From Datnioides undecimradiatus (Eukaryota > Chordata > Actinopteri > Lobotiformes > Datnioididae): 64,000 bases of DNA. Numbering within the stretch: the first letter of the stretch is position 1; the number at the start of each line of letters is the position of its first letter. The stretch lies in assembly GCA_008933995.1 (NCBI GenBank), contig WARS01000034.1, positions 759,501-823,500 on the forward strand, read 5' to 3'. This document shows positions 34,347-46,639 of this stretch, in pieces. A program made the position numbers and the translations under genes. Below the pieces are notes generated by a model, which saw only the letters and a program-made list of their open reading frames with translations, made no database searches and was not told the origin of the DNA.

Positions 34347-34408
34347 GGTTATACTGGGACAGACAGAGTGGACTGGTTATACTGGGACAGACAGAGTGGA
34401 CTGGTTAT
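34347..34408 (+). repeat. 28-bp tandem repeat, just over two copies
   Basis: The unit begins GGTTATACTGGGACAGACAG and recurs at 34347, 34375 and (partial) 34403. Units are almost identical, so the duplication looks recent. Confidence 0.9.
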
Positions 34409-35188
34409 GTTAAGCTTTAAAATGTTGAACCTGGAACAGATAGTGAAGGACTTTGCAGAGGTTTAGACAGGTGAGTACAACAACACACTCACTGATAAAT
34501 GCAACTCTCTACAGAGTCAGCGTTGCTAGGCAACATAGTGTTGTGTGCCTGTGCACTACACATTGTGCAAAAAACTGTGCAGCCCTTTGCCTGAGTGTGT
34601 GTGTTTGTGGCTGCAGCTGCTGTGGAGTTTATATTGTTATCCACCTCAGTGTTGTCTGTTTCAGTCATTGTAGGGTTAATTCTGTAAGAAGTAGCAGATA
34701 ATTTCGTTTCTGTAAGTTTGTATAGTTGTTTTTATTTACACAGGGCATATTTGTTTTGGAGTTTTGTCTGTTTTTCTGGGTATTCTTAGTGAGACACCAC
34801 TGAGGACACAGAATACAAAGTGCTGTCAATATAAAGGAAACACAGGTACACACAGGTACTGCTACTAGCCACAGAAACGCTCACGTGCCACGGTGGGTGA
34901 CGAAATGTAACTTTATTTTATTAAGCTTAAACCTCTCAGTCATCAATTTTGAGACAGCATGAGACTTGCAATTGACTAAAATTAGAAAAAGCTGTTTTTG
35001 TTGCCTGATGCATGACGATGACTCACTGCGTCTGTTTATATGGAGAACTCAAAGCTCCGCACGTGCAGTTTCCAGGTGCTTTGTCATGTCTGTGTTCAAC
35101 AGAGAGGTAATTAACACGTGTTTTGTGTGTCCTTTGACGACTGATGAATGAACTGACAGGCATTAACGGATTTTTCAAACCAAGTGGA

Positions 35189-35214
35189 ATTTATTTATTT
35201 ATTTATTTATTTAT
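35189..35214. repeat. (ATTT)n microsatellite
   Basis: Run of TTTATTTATTTATTTA units in AT-rich intergenic sequence. Confidence 0.85.
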
Positions 35215-36828
35215 ATGATTTACACTTTACCGTTACCTCACCTAAACCTTGATGAGGGATTAACCAAACTTTGTTCAAATTTCTGTATAAGTGCAAATTT
35301 CACCGTTTATAAGTCATTCATTATATTTCTGTATTTTTGTTCTGTGAATTATGATCTGAATATCTGGGAGAATACAAATTCCATTTAATTTATATTTATT
35401 TATTTTCGGGGTTGACAGTTCATCTCTGACATTGGACACACCATGAAACAGACACATACATGAACTGTAATAAATGACCAAATGAATCTCTTTGTGTGTG
35501 GAGCTGATTAGTAACTGTAGCACACTAACCATCTAAACTCACATGGTGAACGCCAAACCCGAGTGTCTGCAGTGAAGCTACCAAAAATAAACCATTTTGT
35601 ATTTTTCCATTCAGACACTGAGTAGAGTAATTCATAATCATGGCAAGATGTGTTTTATTAAAGTGTCTCAGTTAACCATGATGGTGTGTCAGTGAGCCCG
35701 CATGCTCAACACCAGGACCCTGAAAATGGCATCAGACAACATTCATTTCATTAATTACACCTGTTCTGTTCACACTTCACACAATCACTTTATGCACATT
35801 GCTTCAGAAGATTAACATCAAAATAAACAACATTTCTTTCAAAAGTATGTGATTAAGCACCCAACCCCCACCCACGAGCCCCTAAACATTGTTGCTATAG
35901 CAATGCAAGACCCTGAATGTTCCATCCTCCCATTATAGTAGCGCTTGCTTGAAAAATATCAGAAATAAAGCTACCGAGAGCCTTAGCCTTGAGTTTGTAT
36001 GTACTGTACAGAGTGAGAGAGTGTGTTCAAGTGCTTCAGCTTCATCTCTCAGTTCAGACTTTAATTTATTTGTTTTTTTTATTCTTCAGTACAGAGGAAG
36101 TGGGAAACAATGCAGGCTCCCATGCAACATTCGAATTCTTGAATTAGTTGACACAGCTTTGTGATGCACTCAAATTAAATAAAAAACATAGAACTGTACT
36201 TAGAACTGCTTCTTTTGTGTTGTGATAGGATTTCATAAAGAGGCCAAAATATAACTGTATGAAAAGACCAAACAAACATGCCATGTCAGGTGGAATATAA
36301 TTGTACCGCATTAAGATCTGCAGCAGCTCATTATTGTCCTCTCACTCTCTGCAGCGAGGAGCTTCAATTATTAGTTTAAAAGGTAATTAAAAAGTACTGA
36401 AGCTTGTGTTCTGTCAGAGGGGCTGTTTGGAAGAATGCTGGATGTAACTACTGGTGCATGAAGTAAAATGTCCTTGACCATGAGGGGGAAATACACACGA
36501 CTGCCTAAATTAATGAATATTTTTATTTTTGCACAAAATGTGATCATGGGTGTTTAAGGAGTGAAGCAAAACATTATGGTACTTTTTAAGAGAAAATAAA
36601 TGACAGAATGATAAAAAAATTTAGACCTGAATAATAATTTTTATACATTTAGGTTATTGTTATTACCAATAACTAATACCTGACCTCCACTTGTGTTCGA
36701 GAAGGACGTTTTTTTGGGTTTGTGCCGCGCTCTGAATCGCCTCGTTTTCTCCTGGCAAAGATGGAGTGCCAATGTGCTGGAGAGACAGAGTGATCCTTCC
36801 AATCAGCTTCCATGGCAACGGGCCACGA

Positions 36829-36905
36829 GAGGGAGGGAGGGAGGGAGGGAGGGAGGGGAAGAGTTTGAGTCGGTGAAAGAGGAGGAGGAGGAGGAGGAGG
36901 AGGCA
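36829..36905. repeat. (GGGA)n and (GGA)n tracts
   Basis: GGGAGGGAGGGAGGG at 36832-36858 and GAGGAGGAGGAGG at 36880-36903. Both occur in a locally GC-rich segment. Confidence 0.85.
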
Positions 36906-38374
36906 GCTAGAGGGGTTGTGGGGAGGTGGGGGTGGGGATGTGGCAGCGCCTAACGTTGAAGCATGAGGGGAAAGCTGGAAGAGGTCTGCTTTTTCACAGC
37001 GAGAGGAGGAACGCCATGTGTGTTTGCGTGTGTGTGTGTGTATGTGTGTGCTTGGAAATGTGAACAATGGGTACATGAAGGAAAATCAGACATTAGAATC
37101 AAACTGTTTTGTTTTGACTGTACAGGTTTGTTTATTATAGTCAACATGAAATGTCTTTATCATTATGAGATGGAAAACATAAAGTATATGTAACAACATA
37201 ATGTCTGTCCTCTCCTCTTCACATAAAACAGGGGTTCTCTCCGGTATGCATCTGCTCAAAGCCTTTGCTGATGTGACTTTACAGGTCATTAGAGGACACT
37301 GGAACCATCTGTACATGTGAATGTGGTTAGAACTGTTAAGACTCTCCACACTCTGTATCCTGTAATAAATTATAAACTAAACATACTAAGATCTATTTCC
37401 ACTCTTGTTATGGTCTTTAATGTAGGAGAAATAGAACTAAATAGTGCCAAACACAGTAATCACTGTAATTATCTTGTATTATTCCTTTAAAAGGGACCTG
37501 CAGTGTGTCATCTGTGGCTGCTAAATGAGTGTATCGTGACCTTACTGACCATCTGCTGCACCGTGACTACTCTCCTACAATATTACAGCAATAGTGAGTT
37601 TGCAGTGACATTAATTAATTTTAATTAATTGGTGATTGTCAACCTTGTAGAGCTGCACAGATCAGAAAGATTCTACGTGTTTTATTATTATAGAGGATGT
37701 GAGCAGCATTTTGTTCATATGCTGACACAGAAAGTCTACACCCCCTTATAATACTGCAGGGTTTTCTTCTATTTTAAATGTTTTAATAATTAATTATTTG
37801 GTGGTGGGGATGTGGAGGTAACTTTTCCTGGATTTTATTTGTTATAATAATTTCATAAGGGTGTGTAGACTTTTCATATCCACCCTAGCTGGTCAATGTG
37901 ACTCTGTACACTGACCATCCAACAACAAATGGTAAACAGCCCAACCTGGCAACAAACAGCATACACAGAGGAACATTTAGCTGCTCACAAGTACTAAAAA
38001 GCAAAGTGAATACTGGACTTAGGTTCAGCCTGAAACTTGATGACAAATGTTGCCCCGTGTGTGCTGGATGTGTAAATAGCCATCTGTTCACTAACGTGTT
38101 AGCCTCATTAGCCTTATAAGGTGATATAATGACATTACAGGTTGTCGCACTGCACCCAAGTATCTTAAAAAATATATAAAGCAGATTTAAGTTGAGTAAA
38201 AGTAACTACATGGTCTCACTATAACATTTTAATGATGTTCCTGTTGGGAACTATTGTGTCTTATTAAGTCTCACTGTTTATTATTTTTGCTGTGGCGTTT
38301 GAATATATTTACTACTTGAATACCACGCTGAGGATAACTAAAATGAAGTGATTTAGCATGGTGTCAGTGACCAG

Positions 38375-38411
38375 CGGGGTGGGGTCGGTGGGGGCGGGGG
38401 CCGGTGGGGGT
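38375..38411 (+). repeat. G-rich tract with five G4/G5 runs
   Basis: Five runs of four or five G separated by one to five bases (GGGG T GGGG TCGGT GGGGG C GGGGG CCGGT GGGGG). Fits the G-quadruplex pattern; function unknown. Confidence 0.75.
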
Positions 38412-38587
38412 GACACCATCTTTTCACTGTAAGTTTTTGCTTCAACTTGAGTCATAAGCCCATCATTAATTCCCAGCCCCTGTCCAGCTCTGCTGCCTGT
38501 TCGGGTGTAATTGTTTCCCCAGGGATCCAGATAAATGGCTCAGCTGTCTCGCTGCTCCATGACCCAGAGACCTGTGCGTGTGTGCGC

Positions 38588-38624
38588 GAGAGAGAGAGAG
38601 AGAGACAGAGAGAGAGAGGGAGAA
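38588..38624. repeat. (GA)n microsatellite
   Basis: GAGAGAGAGAG with a CAGA interruption. Confidence 0.9.
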
Positions 38625-41600
38625 AAGGATGGGCTGTGTGAGTTTCATTATCTCATTTATCACAATAAATGGTCTGAATTACATCATTTTTAATATAATC
38701 TATTTGTTGTTATTTCCATTTAGACCAAAGCAGCTGTTTTTACAGCTGACATGACATTTGTAAAATGATAAATACATGACTTATAAATAAAACATAAAAA
38801 TAAAGGTTTCTGCAGTTCAGTCTGTACAAATGTGATGGCAGGGGGAGAAGCAGCCGCCAATCTTGAGAGTCTTGAAAGTCGCTTTATATAAATCTGTAGT
38901 GATATCCATTTATTCTGGCAAGTTTATATTCCCACCTGTATTCCTCACTGAGACTTCGTACAGACTTCCACTCATGTGATTCTATTCAGCTCTAATTAAC
39001 ACATCAGTGATTTATTGTCCTCCTGCTGGCAACACTTAAGGAACATTTTGACACAAAGGTTTTGTGTAAAGCCAAATAAAGCTTCAGAAAGCCGTTCAGA
39101 GAGATGTTTGTGGGATTAAATGTAACATTTAATAGCTCATTGTTACTGGTGTTGTTTATTTTTATGGGATGTGAACATTATTTTGTTATTTATTGTGCTT
39201 TTCCTCCTATTACAAGTCAAGATGCTGTAAAAAAGGCGAACAGGAGAACACGCGGGCATGTAAGTCAAAAGTCATCTAATCAGGAATAATACAGCAGGTG
39301 ACAGCACCTGAGTGGGCAGATCATGGTTGTGCATGTTCTTTAAAAGATCCAACTGGTCTTCAGTCACAGCAGCTCTTTATTACACCAGCAAGGTGAATCA
39401 GACCCTCCATAAATGACCAGAAGGGAAATGAACCAGACCTCAGTTCCTGCGTTCAATAACAGTGGCTAACACTAAAGCCAATTAGCACCTAATTTTGTTT
39501 TTAATTGTTTGTTTCCAACAACTAATGACTTCCAGTGCTTCTCTCAGTCAGACATGCCTCCAAATGATGTGTTTTTTTAATTTGTTTGCAAATTTCCATC
39601 TAATATCCCTCATCAAAATCCTGATACAGTTAATTATACATTTATTTCATGTAATTTCAAGATAATCTAATTGGCAAAAAGCAGGTGCTTTACATCTACA
39701 GCCAAGATCTTTAGATACACTACAGTGCACAGGAACATTTCACCATTTACACTTTTAACATAAACTGATTTTAGGGTTTTGCATTTATCATAGACTCACT
39801 ATTATTGAAACGTTCCCATGCTGTGGTTCCCTGTTCTGAACACCAGAGGGCAGTACTGGCATTGAAAACAGACTGAAGGCATGCGATGGTGTTAAAAAAG
39901 CAGGGGGACCCTGAGGGCCCTTCAAACTGCTGTTACTCTCATTTTGATTTTGTATTTATAGTGTGTTATAGTGTGTTTATTTTAAATAGTATCAAATGAT
40001 CATTTTAATGTCCACAATATATGTAAGGGGCAGTAAGACATATAATAGAAGAATTTACCTGTTTTTCTATTTATTTATTTCTATTATATCTTTCTATTAT
40101 TTATTTATTTGCCAGAACAGAGGTTCAGAAAGGTGCCCCGACCTTGCTTTGTAAACCCTATAAAAGTCTATTGTGTATACAGGGCTTTCCTGTTAGATTG
40201 AATGGGTTATTTTCTCTGTAAAACCCCAAGGTAAATGAGATTTTTGTAAGCAGGTCAACCCGGTGGTCCATTTGAAAGACCTGTGCAATTTCTCAGCAAG
40301 CCCTACCATCCCAATGCAGAGCAGTTCCATATTTTACCGTGTTTTATTGCTCCCTTTAAACCTGGGTATGACGTTGCAGCCAGCTGTGATGAATATAAAA
40401 AAGGCAAGGCAGACATTTTTTCCTACTCAGGAGGAGATGAGGAGGAGGACGTAGCTGAGAACCGGTCAGCAGAGCAGATGGCATCCCCGTCTGTCTGGTC
40501 TGTTTAAAGAACACTGCAGGCAAAGCCCCAAGTCAAACAAGCCAACTACACGGCCCGGGATGATCTCAGAGCTTCCACTCTTGCTTTCCATCCTTAAGGC
40601 ATCAAGATTTAATACCTTCCCTCTACTCCGAATCGTTGCACAGTGCAGAGAAACCCACTCTGAGGACTTTTCCTGGAATTAGCTGATTTGTTATTTTGAT
40701 CTTTCTCACTGTAGAGAGAATATTACAGATCCCAGTGGTTGGTGTACAACTCGGCTTCGCTCGTGGATACGAAACTCTGAGATTTAGTGCAGCTATTAGC
40801 AAAGAATTTCAATTTTATTTCCATCCATTTTACCATGACCTCACCTTAAAGGACTCCTCTGCATGCAAGGCTCTGTTTTCACTATTAGTAGATCAGACTG
40901 TTACGACTCTGCATTCCTACGCTCAGGCCCTATCAGATGACCTGTGGTATTACATTGAAGGTGAGGTAGGAAGTAAAAACCTCAGTAACTAGAGTAGTGT
41001 AGCTGTCATCTGATCTTTACTGACTGCTGTGTCTACCCATGTGCCTAGAAAGTGAGCAGGAAGTATCACAGGGTGTGGGGAAGAAATGATAGTAATTTTC
41101 AGGATTTCTGTCCAGAAGTGCACTTCTTAAAAAGGAGGAACTGCACCTTTAGTCCAGATAGTGTTTCGCTTGGTTATCTTGACTGAAATGTGTTGTTCTC
41201 ATATGCTGCTTGTGTGGTTGGTTCACAGCCTATAGTACACCCCACAGAGTCAAACTGACTTAGCCTGCTTGTTTTTAGCAGTGCAACTTAAAATTCACAT
41301 TGGACGAACATCTTGTCACCCCGGCAGGAGGTCAGAGGGCCGCTGCACAACTTTATTGCCAAAACATTGGACATGAACCTGAGTCCTGTTGAAAATCAAT
41401 ACCAAAGCACCTTTACAAAGCAGCTCTGTGTGAAATATATTGTTTGTTTGGGCCCATTTGGATGTTTGATGTCTTTTCTCTGGATAACTGGGGTTCAGTG
41501 TTCATCAGAGTTTAAATGGCCAATAGGAGGGCTGCTGGTCAATGAATCTATTCTATAACTGCAAACTATTTGCTTCAGTCTGAATCACGTCTATCCTTAA

Positions 41601-44600
41601 TCCTTTAAACTCTGATTTTACTGTGGTTGCCTTATATCATAACAATAATACAAGGAGAATAGAGAAATAAACTCAACTTAAACTGCTGACAGGTGAAAAG
41701 CATTCTGGTAAATGTATAAAACAAGTGTCTGAAGCTGAACCAAAGGAGGCGGGCTGAGGATAAATGATTAAGCTCCTCATGATAAACACCGTCTGAGTGT
41801 CTGTGGGGACATTTTTCATTTAAGATGAGATAATAAGATGAAACTTTATTGATCCTCCCTGAAATATAAGGGCACTGAAGCATCAAACTAATGGGGAACA
41901 GATAAGACAAATAGAGTGATATGAAAAACCAAACAAGGAAAATCATTAACCATTAAAAAACAATGAGACGACAAAAAACAATGTTAACAATAATGGCGTG
42001 CTCTTAACCAATGTTTCTGTCAATCACTGCAGTGGAATTCTAAAAATATGGGACGCACAGTATCAGTGATACATGTGTGTAAGTTTAAAAGCTTTATAGG
42101 CTGACTGGATGGATATGTTATAATACAACTACTCTATAAAATTAACTAAAAATGTGACTGAATGTTCCTCCTTTTACACCACTCATATAATGACATGGAT
42201 GTATATTTTAATGAATTTTAGCTCTGTTGGGCTGGCACCTGATGAGCTCATGAGAAGTGAGACTGGGTTTAAAGTTTACCAAATGATCCACTTTCTTCAC
42301 CTGCTAGTGGCTTACTTTATCTGTCCGTCATTTGGTGCTGGGCAGGTTTATCAGAGTTTTTTCCGTAAAACAGCTGCCAGTTGCATTTGAAAACAAATAG
42401 AAAGAAATGCTCAGACTGAGCCCAAACAGTCTAAAGCCGTATAATCACACCAATTAGCTGAAAGATGCTAAACACTACAGGTAATAATTCTTTTTGGGTT
42501 CGTCATTACAAGTGACTCCTTTCATATTACACTGAAATTTCAGCAGGTGTTTTTATAATTATACAGATTGGTGCGGTTTCCAAGAAAGTTGTACTTTCTA
42601 GCTGAAAATAAGCAACTTCTTCAAAAGTATAAAGACCTACTAAGAAGAAAAAAACTTCCAAAGGCTGAGATGTCATCTTTGGCTGAAAAGGAGTGTATGT
42701 CATTCAAGATAATATCAACAAACCAATAAGAGTGAAAAATGCATGGTGAGCTGTGACAGATTTTCCTGGCAACAGTGCTGAACAGTTCTTCTATTTGAAT
42801 CTTGGTCTGTACTGTGAGATGTTTATGTTTTCTGCATTGCCAGACATTTTCTTGGGAACCAAAAGGACCTTTTGGCTCTTACCATGCTAAACTGGGTTGA
42901 GTGGCACAGGATCTTTTAATGGTTTACTGAAAGATTTGTGTATGTGTATGCATACTTGTTTCTGACACTGCAGACAAAATAAAATGGGAATTGCCTCTTC
43001 TTCTTATCTTATCACAGGGATCATATTTCAGTCTGCCCTCTAAATAAAGTTGTCTGGAGCCCTTGGCCGGCAACTCAACATGGGAGCAAACACAGAACCT
43101 GCAACATATTTTATTTAATAGGAGCAGACAGTGTTTTTACCCTGTCGAATCTTCACCAGAAAGCCTCTCTGAAGCCCCACTAGGGCTGAAATATTGTCTT
43201 GTTGTATTAAAGAAAAGCTGCTCTGGAGCTTTGAGTTTGGGGGCATTATGTTTGCTCTCACACTGAATTCCACTCAGCTCCGCACTTATAAACACTATGT
43301 GTGTGCATGTGTGTGTCTGCTTTCACGTCGCAACAAATCAAGATGCATATCACAGAAAATCTTTACCACTCCATTAGTCCAGAACACGTCCTTAGCGACC
43401 TATTTTCTCTCAAAATTGACCTTTTCAGTAGCATTGAGAAAAAAGAAGTTAATATAAATTCAGAGCAGCACAATCAGATGTAAAACTGCATCTTTTTCTT
43501 CCATGTGTATGTGAGTAATCGCTGTAAGCCGAGTGGCCTCAGTGGATACAGGATCCAGCTGAAAGTGACACACAAACCTTCGGCCCTCTCTAAATAATGT
43601 ATCGGTCGCTGGTATAAAAGGAGTGATAGTGTATCCTCTAAAGTACTATCAGATGCATATATCATGACTGTTCATTCATTAAGACTGGATTATCTGGATT
43701 GCTTCTCAACTCCTTTCTCTCTCTCTCCTGCTGTATTGATGTTTCTATTGTGGCCGTGACTGCCTGTTTCAGGCTCGTAACTCTGTCGCCTTTGTTCCTA
43801 CCTGATCCTGTAACTAAGCTGTCAATCTCTCATGGCTTCCTCTGTCAGCCCCTCTTACTCTCCTCTTCATCTTTTGACCCCTGCTCCTCTTTCTCAGCTC
43901 ATGTGGGCATAACAAGGTGAAGATTTTGACTCCAGCTAAAATAACCCTGATGGCACCAGCATGCTATTGCAACGATATAGTGAGAATCACGCTTTAAACA
44001 TGACAGGATGGGAGAGAAACAGCTGAAATGTGAATCACAGAGGAAGCAGAGTTAACGTGTTGATTTCCCTTTTCTCTCCATGACCGAATGTGAGGAAAAC
44101 ACTCCCCAGGAAGTGTTAGTGTGGCTGGTGAAAAATTAACAATATATCCAGCATCATGACTTCAGGGGAAGCCAGCGAGGTTAGTTGTTATGGGCCTTCC
44201 TTGATTTGTTCAGGAATAATGAGCTTTCCTATCCGCCCCAGACCTGGTGTTAAAGGCAGGATGGGTGAGGCAAAAAGCTGTTAATCTGTTTCCTGAGAGC
44301 CTGCAGAGGCTCTCTTGTGACAACCTGATCCAAAAAGTAAAGCAAATTTAATTATGCTGATGATGTTGGTTTCCCTCTCTCAGTTTTGGTTTACATATGT
44401 AAAAAAAATAATTGTAAAAATCATATTTTTTCCTTCTCTTTTGACCTTATTAAAAACCAATATGTAGAAAACCACTGAAGTGGTAATCCTATAATTGCAA
44501 CAAAATGGGCTTGCACACCAAAGGTAGGAAAATAGACACATAAATGACTATAAAGCAATAGTATTACACCCAATAAACAATTTATTAAAAAACTTAATAA

Positions 44601-45164
44601 AACATTTAGATTTTCTTACATGCAGTGTTGTCCAAAAGATATACTACTCAATAAGTAATTTGATTAATTTTCTAATTAATAGCAAAGGTTTTTCCTAAGT
44701 CATTTATTCATACATAGAGCACATGTAATTGAAAAGTAGACCTAAACCATGGTGTAATTGATGAGCAGGCAGCCTACAGGTTGGATGTGTTTTCCTAGAC
44801 TTAAGAGCTAGCTTAATGTTAATGTTTGCTAAACACAGCACTCAGGTGATGCACTCACCAGTTGCAAACATTAGCATACAACACAACATGCTAGTTAATT
44901 GGAGTCTACAAGACTCCTCGTTAAATACTTTATTTGAAAACTAGGAAAATTAGTAGAAAAACCTATACACCCCATATCGAAACTAGAGTGTTATATTAGT
45001 GTGCTATGGGCCTTTTTCTGCAGACATTTGGACTTGTGAGGTTAGTAAAGCACTTTCAACATTGAGGGCAGCATGACGGTGAGCCAGTATGTACAATACC
45101 ATGAAACTACCATTGACACTAAAGCAGGTAAATTATTTTTTATCATTTTCACCTATATTTATCA

Positions 45165-45340
45165 AAATAAAGTAGCTAGCTCCCACGCTATCCGCCAGCT
45201 CGTCAGATAGCCTTTAGCTTGCCCGCTAGACGTAAGCTCCTCAACTAGCCTTTAGCTTGCCAGCTTACCGTTGGCTCACAAGCTAATCGGTCGCTCACGA
45301 GCTAACTGCTAATACCAAAGCCTTATAAGCTTCTGTTTTA
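45165..45340. repeat. Degenerate tandem array of TAGCTTGCC/GCTAAC units
   Basis: Successive copies of CAGATAGCCTTTAGCTTGCC, CAACTAGCCTTTAGCTTGCC and CTCACAAGCTAATCGG-like units of about 20-40 bp with substitutions. No coding potential seen. Confidence 0.55.
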
Positions 45341-46203
45341 TCTTGACTGCTCTGTGTACGCTCTCTGGCAAATGCAACTCTGTTTGCTAACATACTAACT
45401 CGTTCAGTTAGCACACTTGTTAGCCCATTAGTTTGGATAACAGGACAGTAAGTCTGCACAGTCAGTGTACAGAGAAACATTTGTGTAAATTAGATTGTGC
45501 AAAAAACCCAAGATAAAAATGTATACTTTATAGCCTTTTACTGGGTTCAACCTAGAATAATGCATTTATGCAACTTTTAAATTTGGTTGCAATATAAATG
45601 CAGTGCAGTATAAATATCCCTCTTTTAGTAGTTTATAAGATAAAATAGCCATATCCAATGGAAATGGCTCAAGAAAAGTCAAAGTACGAAAACAACTACA
45701 AAGTTTCTTCCCACCACAGATTTGTGTCCCCACTTACAAGGGATGTAGAAGATGGGATGCTGTGACCGGCAAATATTTACAGGATTTAGAAATAACAACT
45801 CCTGAAATAGGCTCTAAAGTCATCTGCAGACCTCTGAATCCGTCATCGGTTCCAAATAATGTGTAAAAGCAATTATCATAAAATTAGGAAAAATCATGCA
45901 GTGCAGAGGTAATAAAAATAGTTGTTGAGCTGTTAAAGGGCTCTCCAGGACAGGGAAGGTTAACTTTAAAGAGTAAAGAGCAAAACTTCTCTCTCCTGTT
46001 TTCCTCTTTTTTCTGTGGCAGCCAATCTTTTTTTGTCGTCTCTCCTCTGGCCTACTCTCAAAACTCCTATCTTAATTTGCTTTTCTGAGCCCACATGTGA
46101 GTTTACATAGGCTTCTGTGTATGTATGAGTAATTACAGGGCAGGGGAGAGGGGGGGAAAACTTTTCCTGTGAACTTTTTCTTTTCTCCTCCTCTTTCCTT
46201 CAG

Positions 46204-46639
46204 CCACTCAATGTGCCTGCACAACCCAGAGAGCCTCCCAGACGGAGAGGAACCCCAGCAACTCCTACATCTCCATCTCCATTCCTCACCCTCTCACAAC
46301 TTCCCTCTGTCTCTTTCCTCACTTCCTCACCCCTCCTGGTTCACCCCATACAATAGACTTCCCTTCAAACACCAGCCTGAAGGGAAAGGCAGGGGGAGTG
46401 GAGGGAAGATACAGTTTCTCTACAACAATGGAAATTCAATCAGGAAATGGAGAGGAGGTGGCGAGCGCAGTGTCGGCGACCTCGGGCTTCGTTTCCCGTA
46501 GTCCCTCTGGGCCGCAGGTAGAACCATCAGACGATTCAACACTCAGAGAGGACCTGCAGGCTGCTAAGAGGATTGAGAGGTTTGACATCCCACTTGATAG
46601 CCTGAAGAGGATGTTTGAGAAACCTGCTGTGGCAAAAGC
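46204..46639 (+). CDS. xirp2: Candidate first coding exon, probably xirp2 (Xin actin-binding repeat protein 2)
   Basis: The exon is bounded by a pyrimidine-rich tract ending CTTCAG (46203) and by GCA|GTAAGT (46640). The likely start is ATG 46428-46430 in a strong context (ACAATGG). Coding part 46428-46639, phase 0 at the donor. It encodes MEIQSGNGEEVASAVSATSG, then a Ser/Pro stretch, LREDLQAAKRIERFDIPLDS and LKRMFEKPAVAKA. The amphipathic RIERFDIPLDSLKRMFEK segment looks conserved and vaguely resembles Xin-type repeat spacing (D-x-L...MFE). The xirp2 assignment rests mainly on gene order (XIRP2 lies near the SCN/CSRNP3 cluster in mammals) and is inference. 46204-46427 would be 5' UTR. Confidence 0.55.

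Larger units (their letters stand above)
31612..46203. other. Intergenic sequence and upstream region of csrnp3
   Basis: 14.6 kb without a coding gene that I can support. It should contain the csrnp3 promoter and 5' non-coding exon(s) (minus strand). GC-richer, low-TA stretches near 33420-33500 and 36720-36960 are places to look, but the sequence alone does not settle it. Microsatellites, a 28-bp tandem repeat, a G-rich tract and a degenerate GCTAGC/TTAGC array are listed separately; the rest is AT-rich and unremarkable. Confidence 0.6.

Noticed and set aside
40696..40992. 98-codon open frame on the + strand
   Set aside because: It has no recognisable domain, no splice-consistent context and ordinary base composition. 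An open frame of this length is expected by chance in 14 kb of AT-rich intergenic DNA.
46398..46427. Upstream extension of the xirp2-like reading frame
   Set aside because: The frame is open further upstream but begins with GTG here. The first ATG, at 46428, has a strong Kozak context and is preferred.
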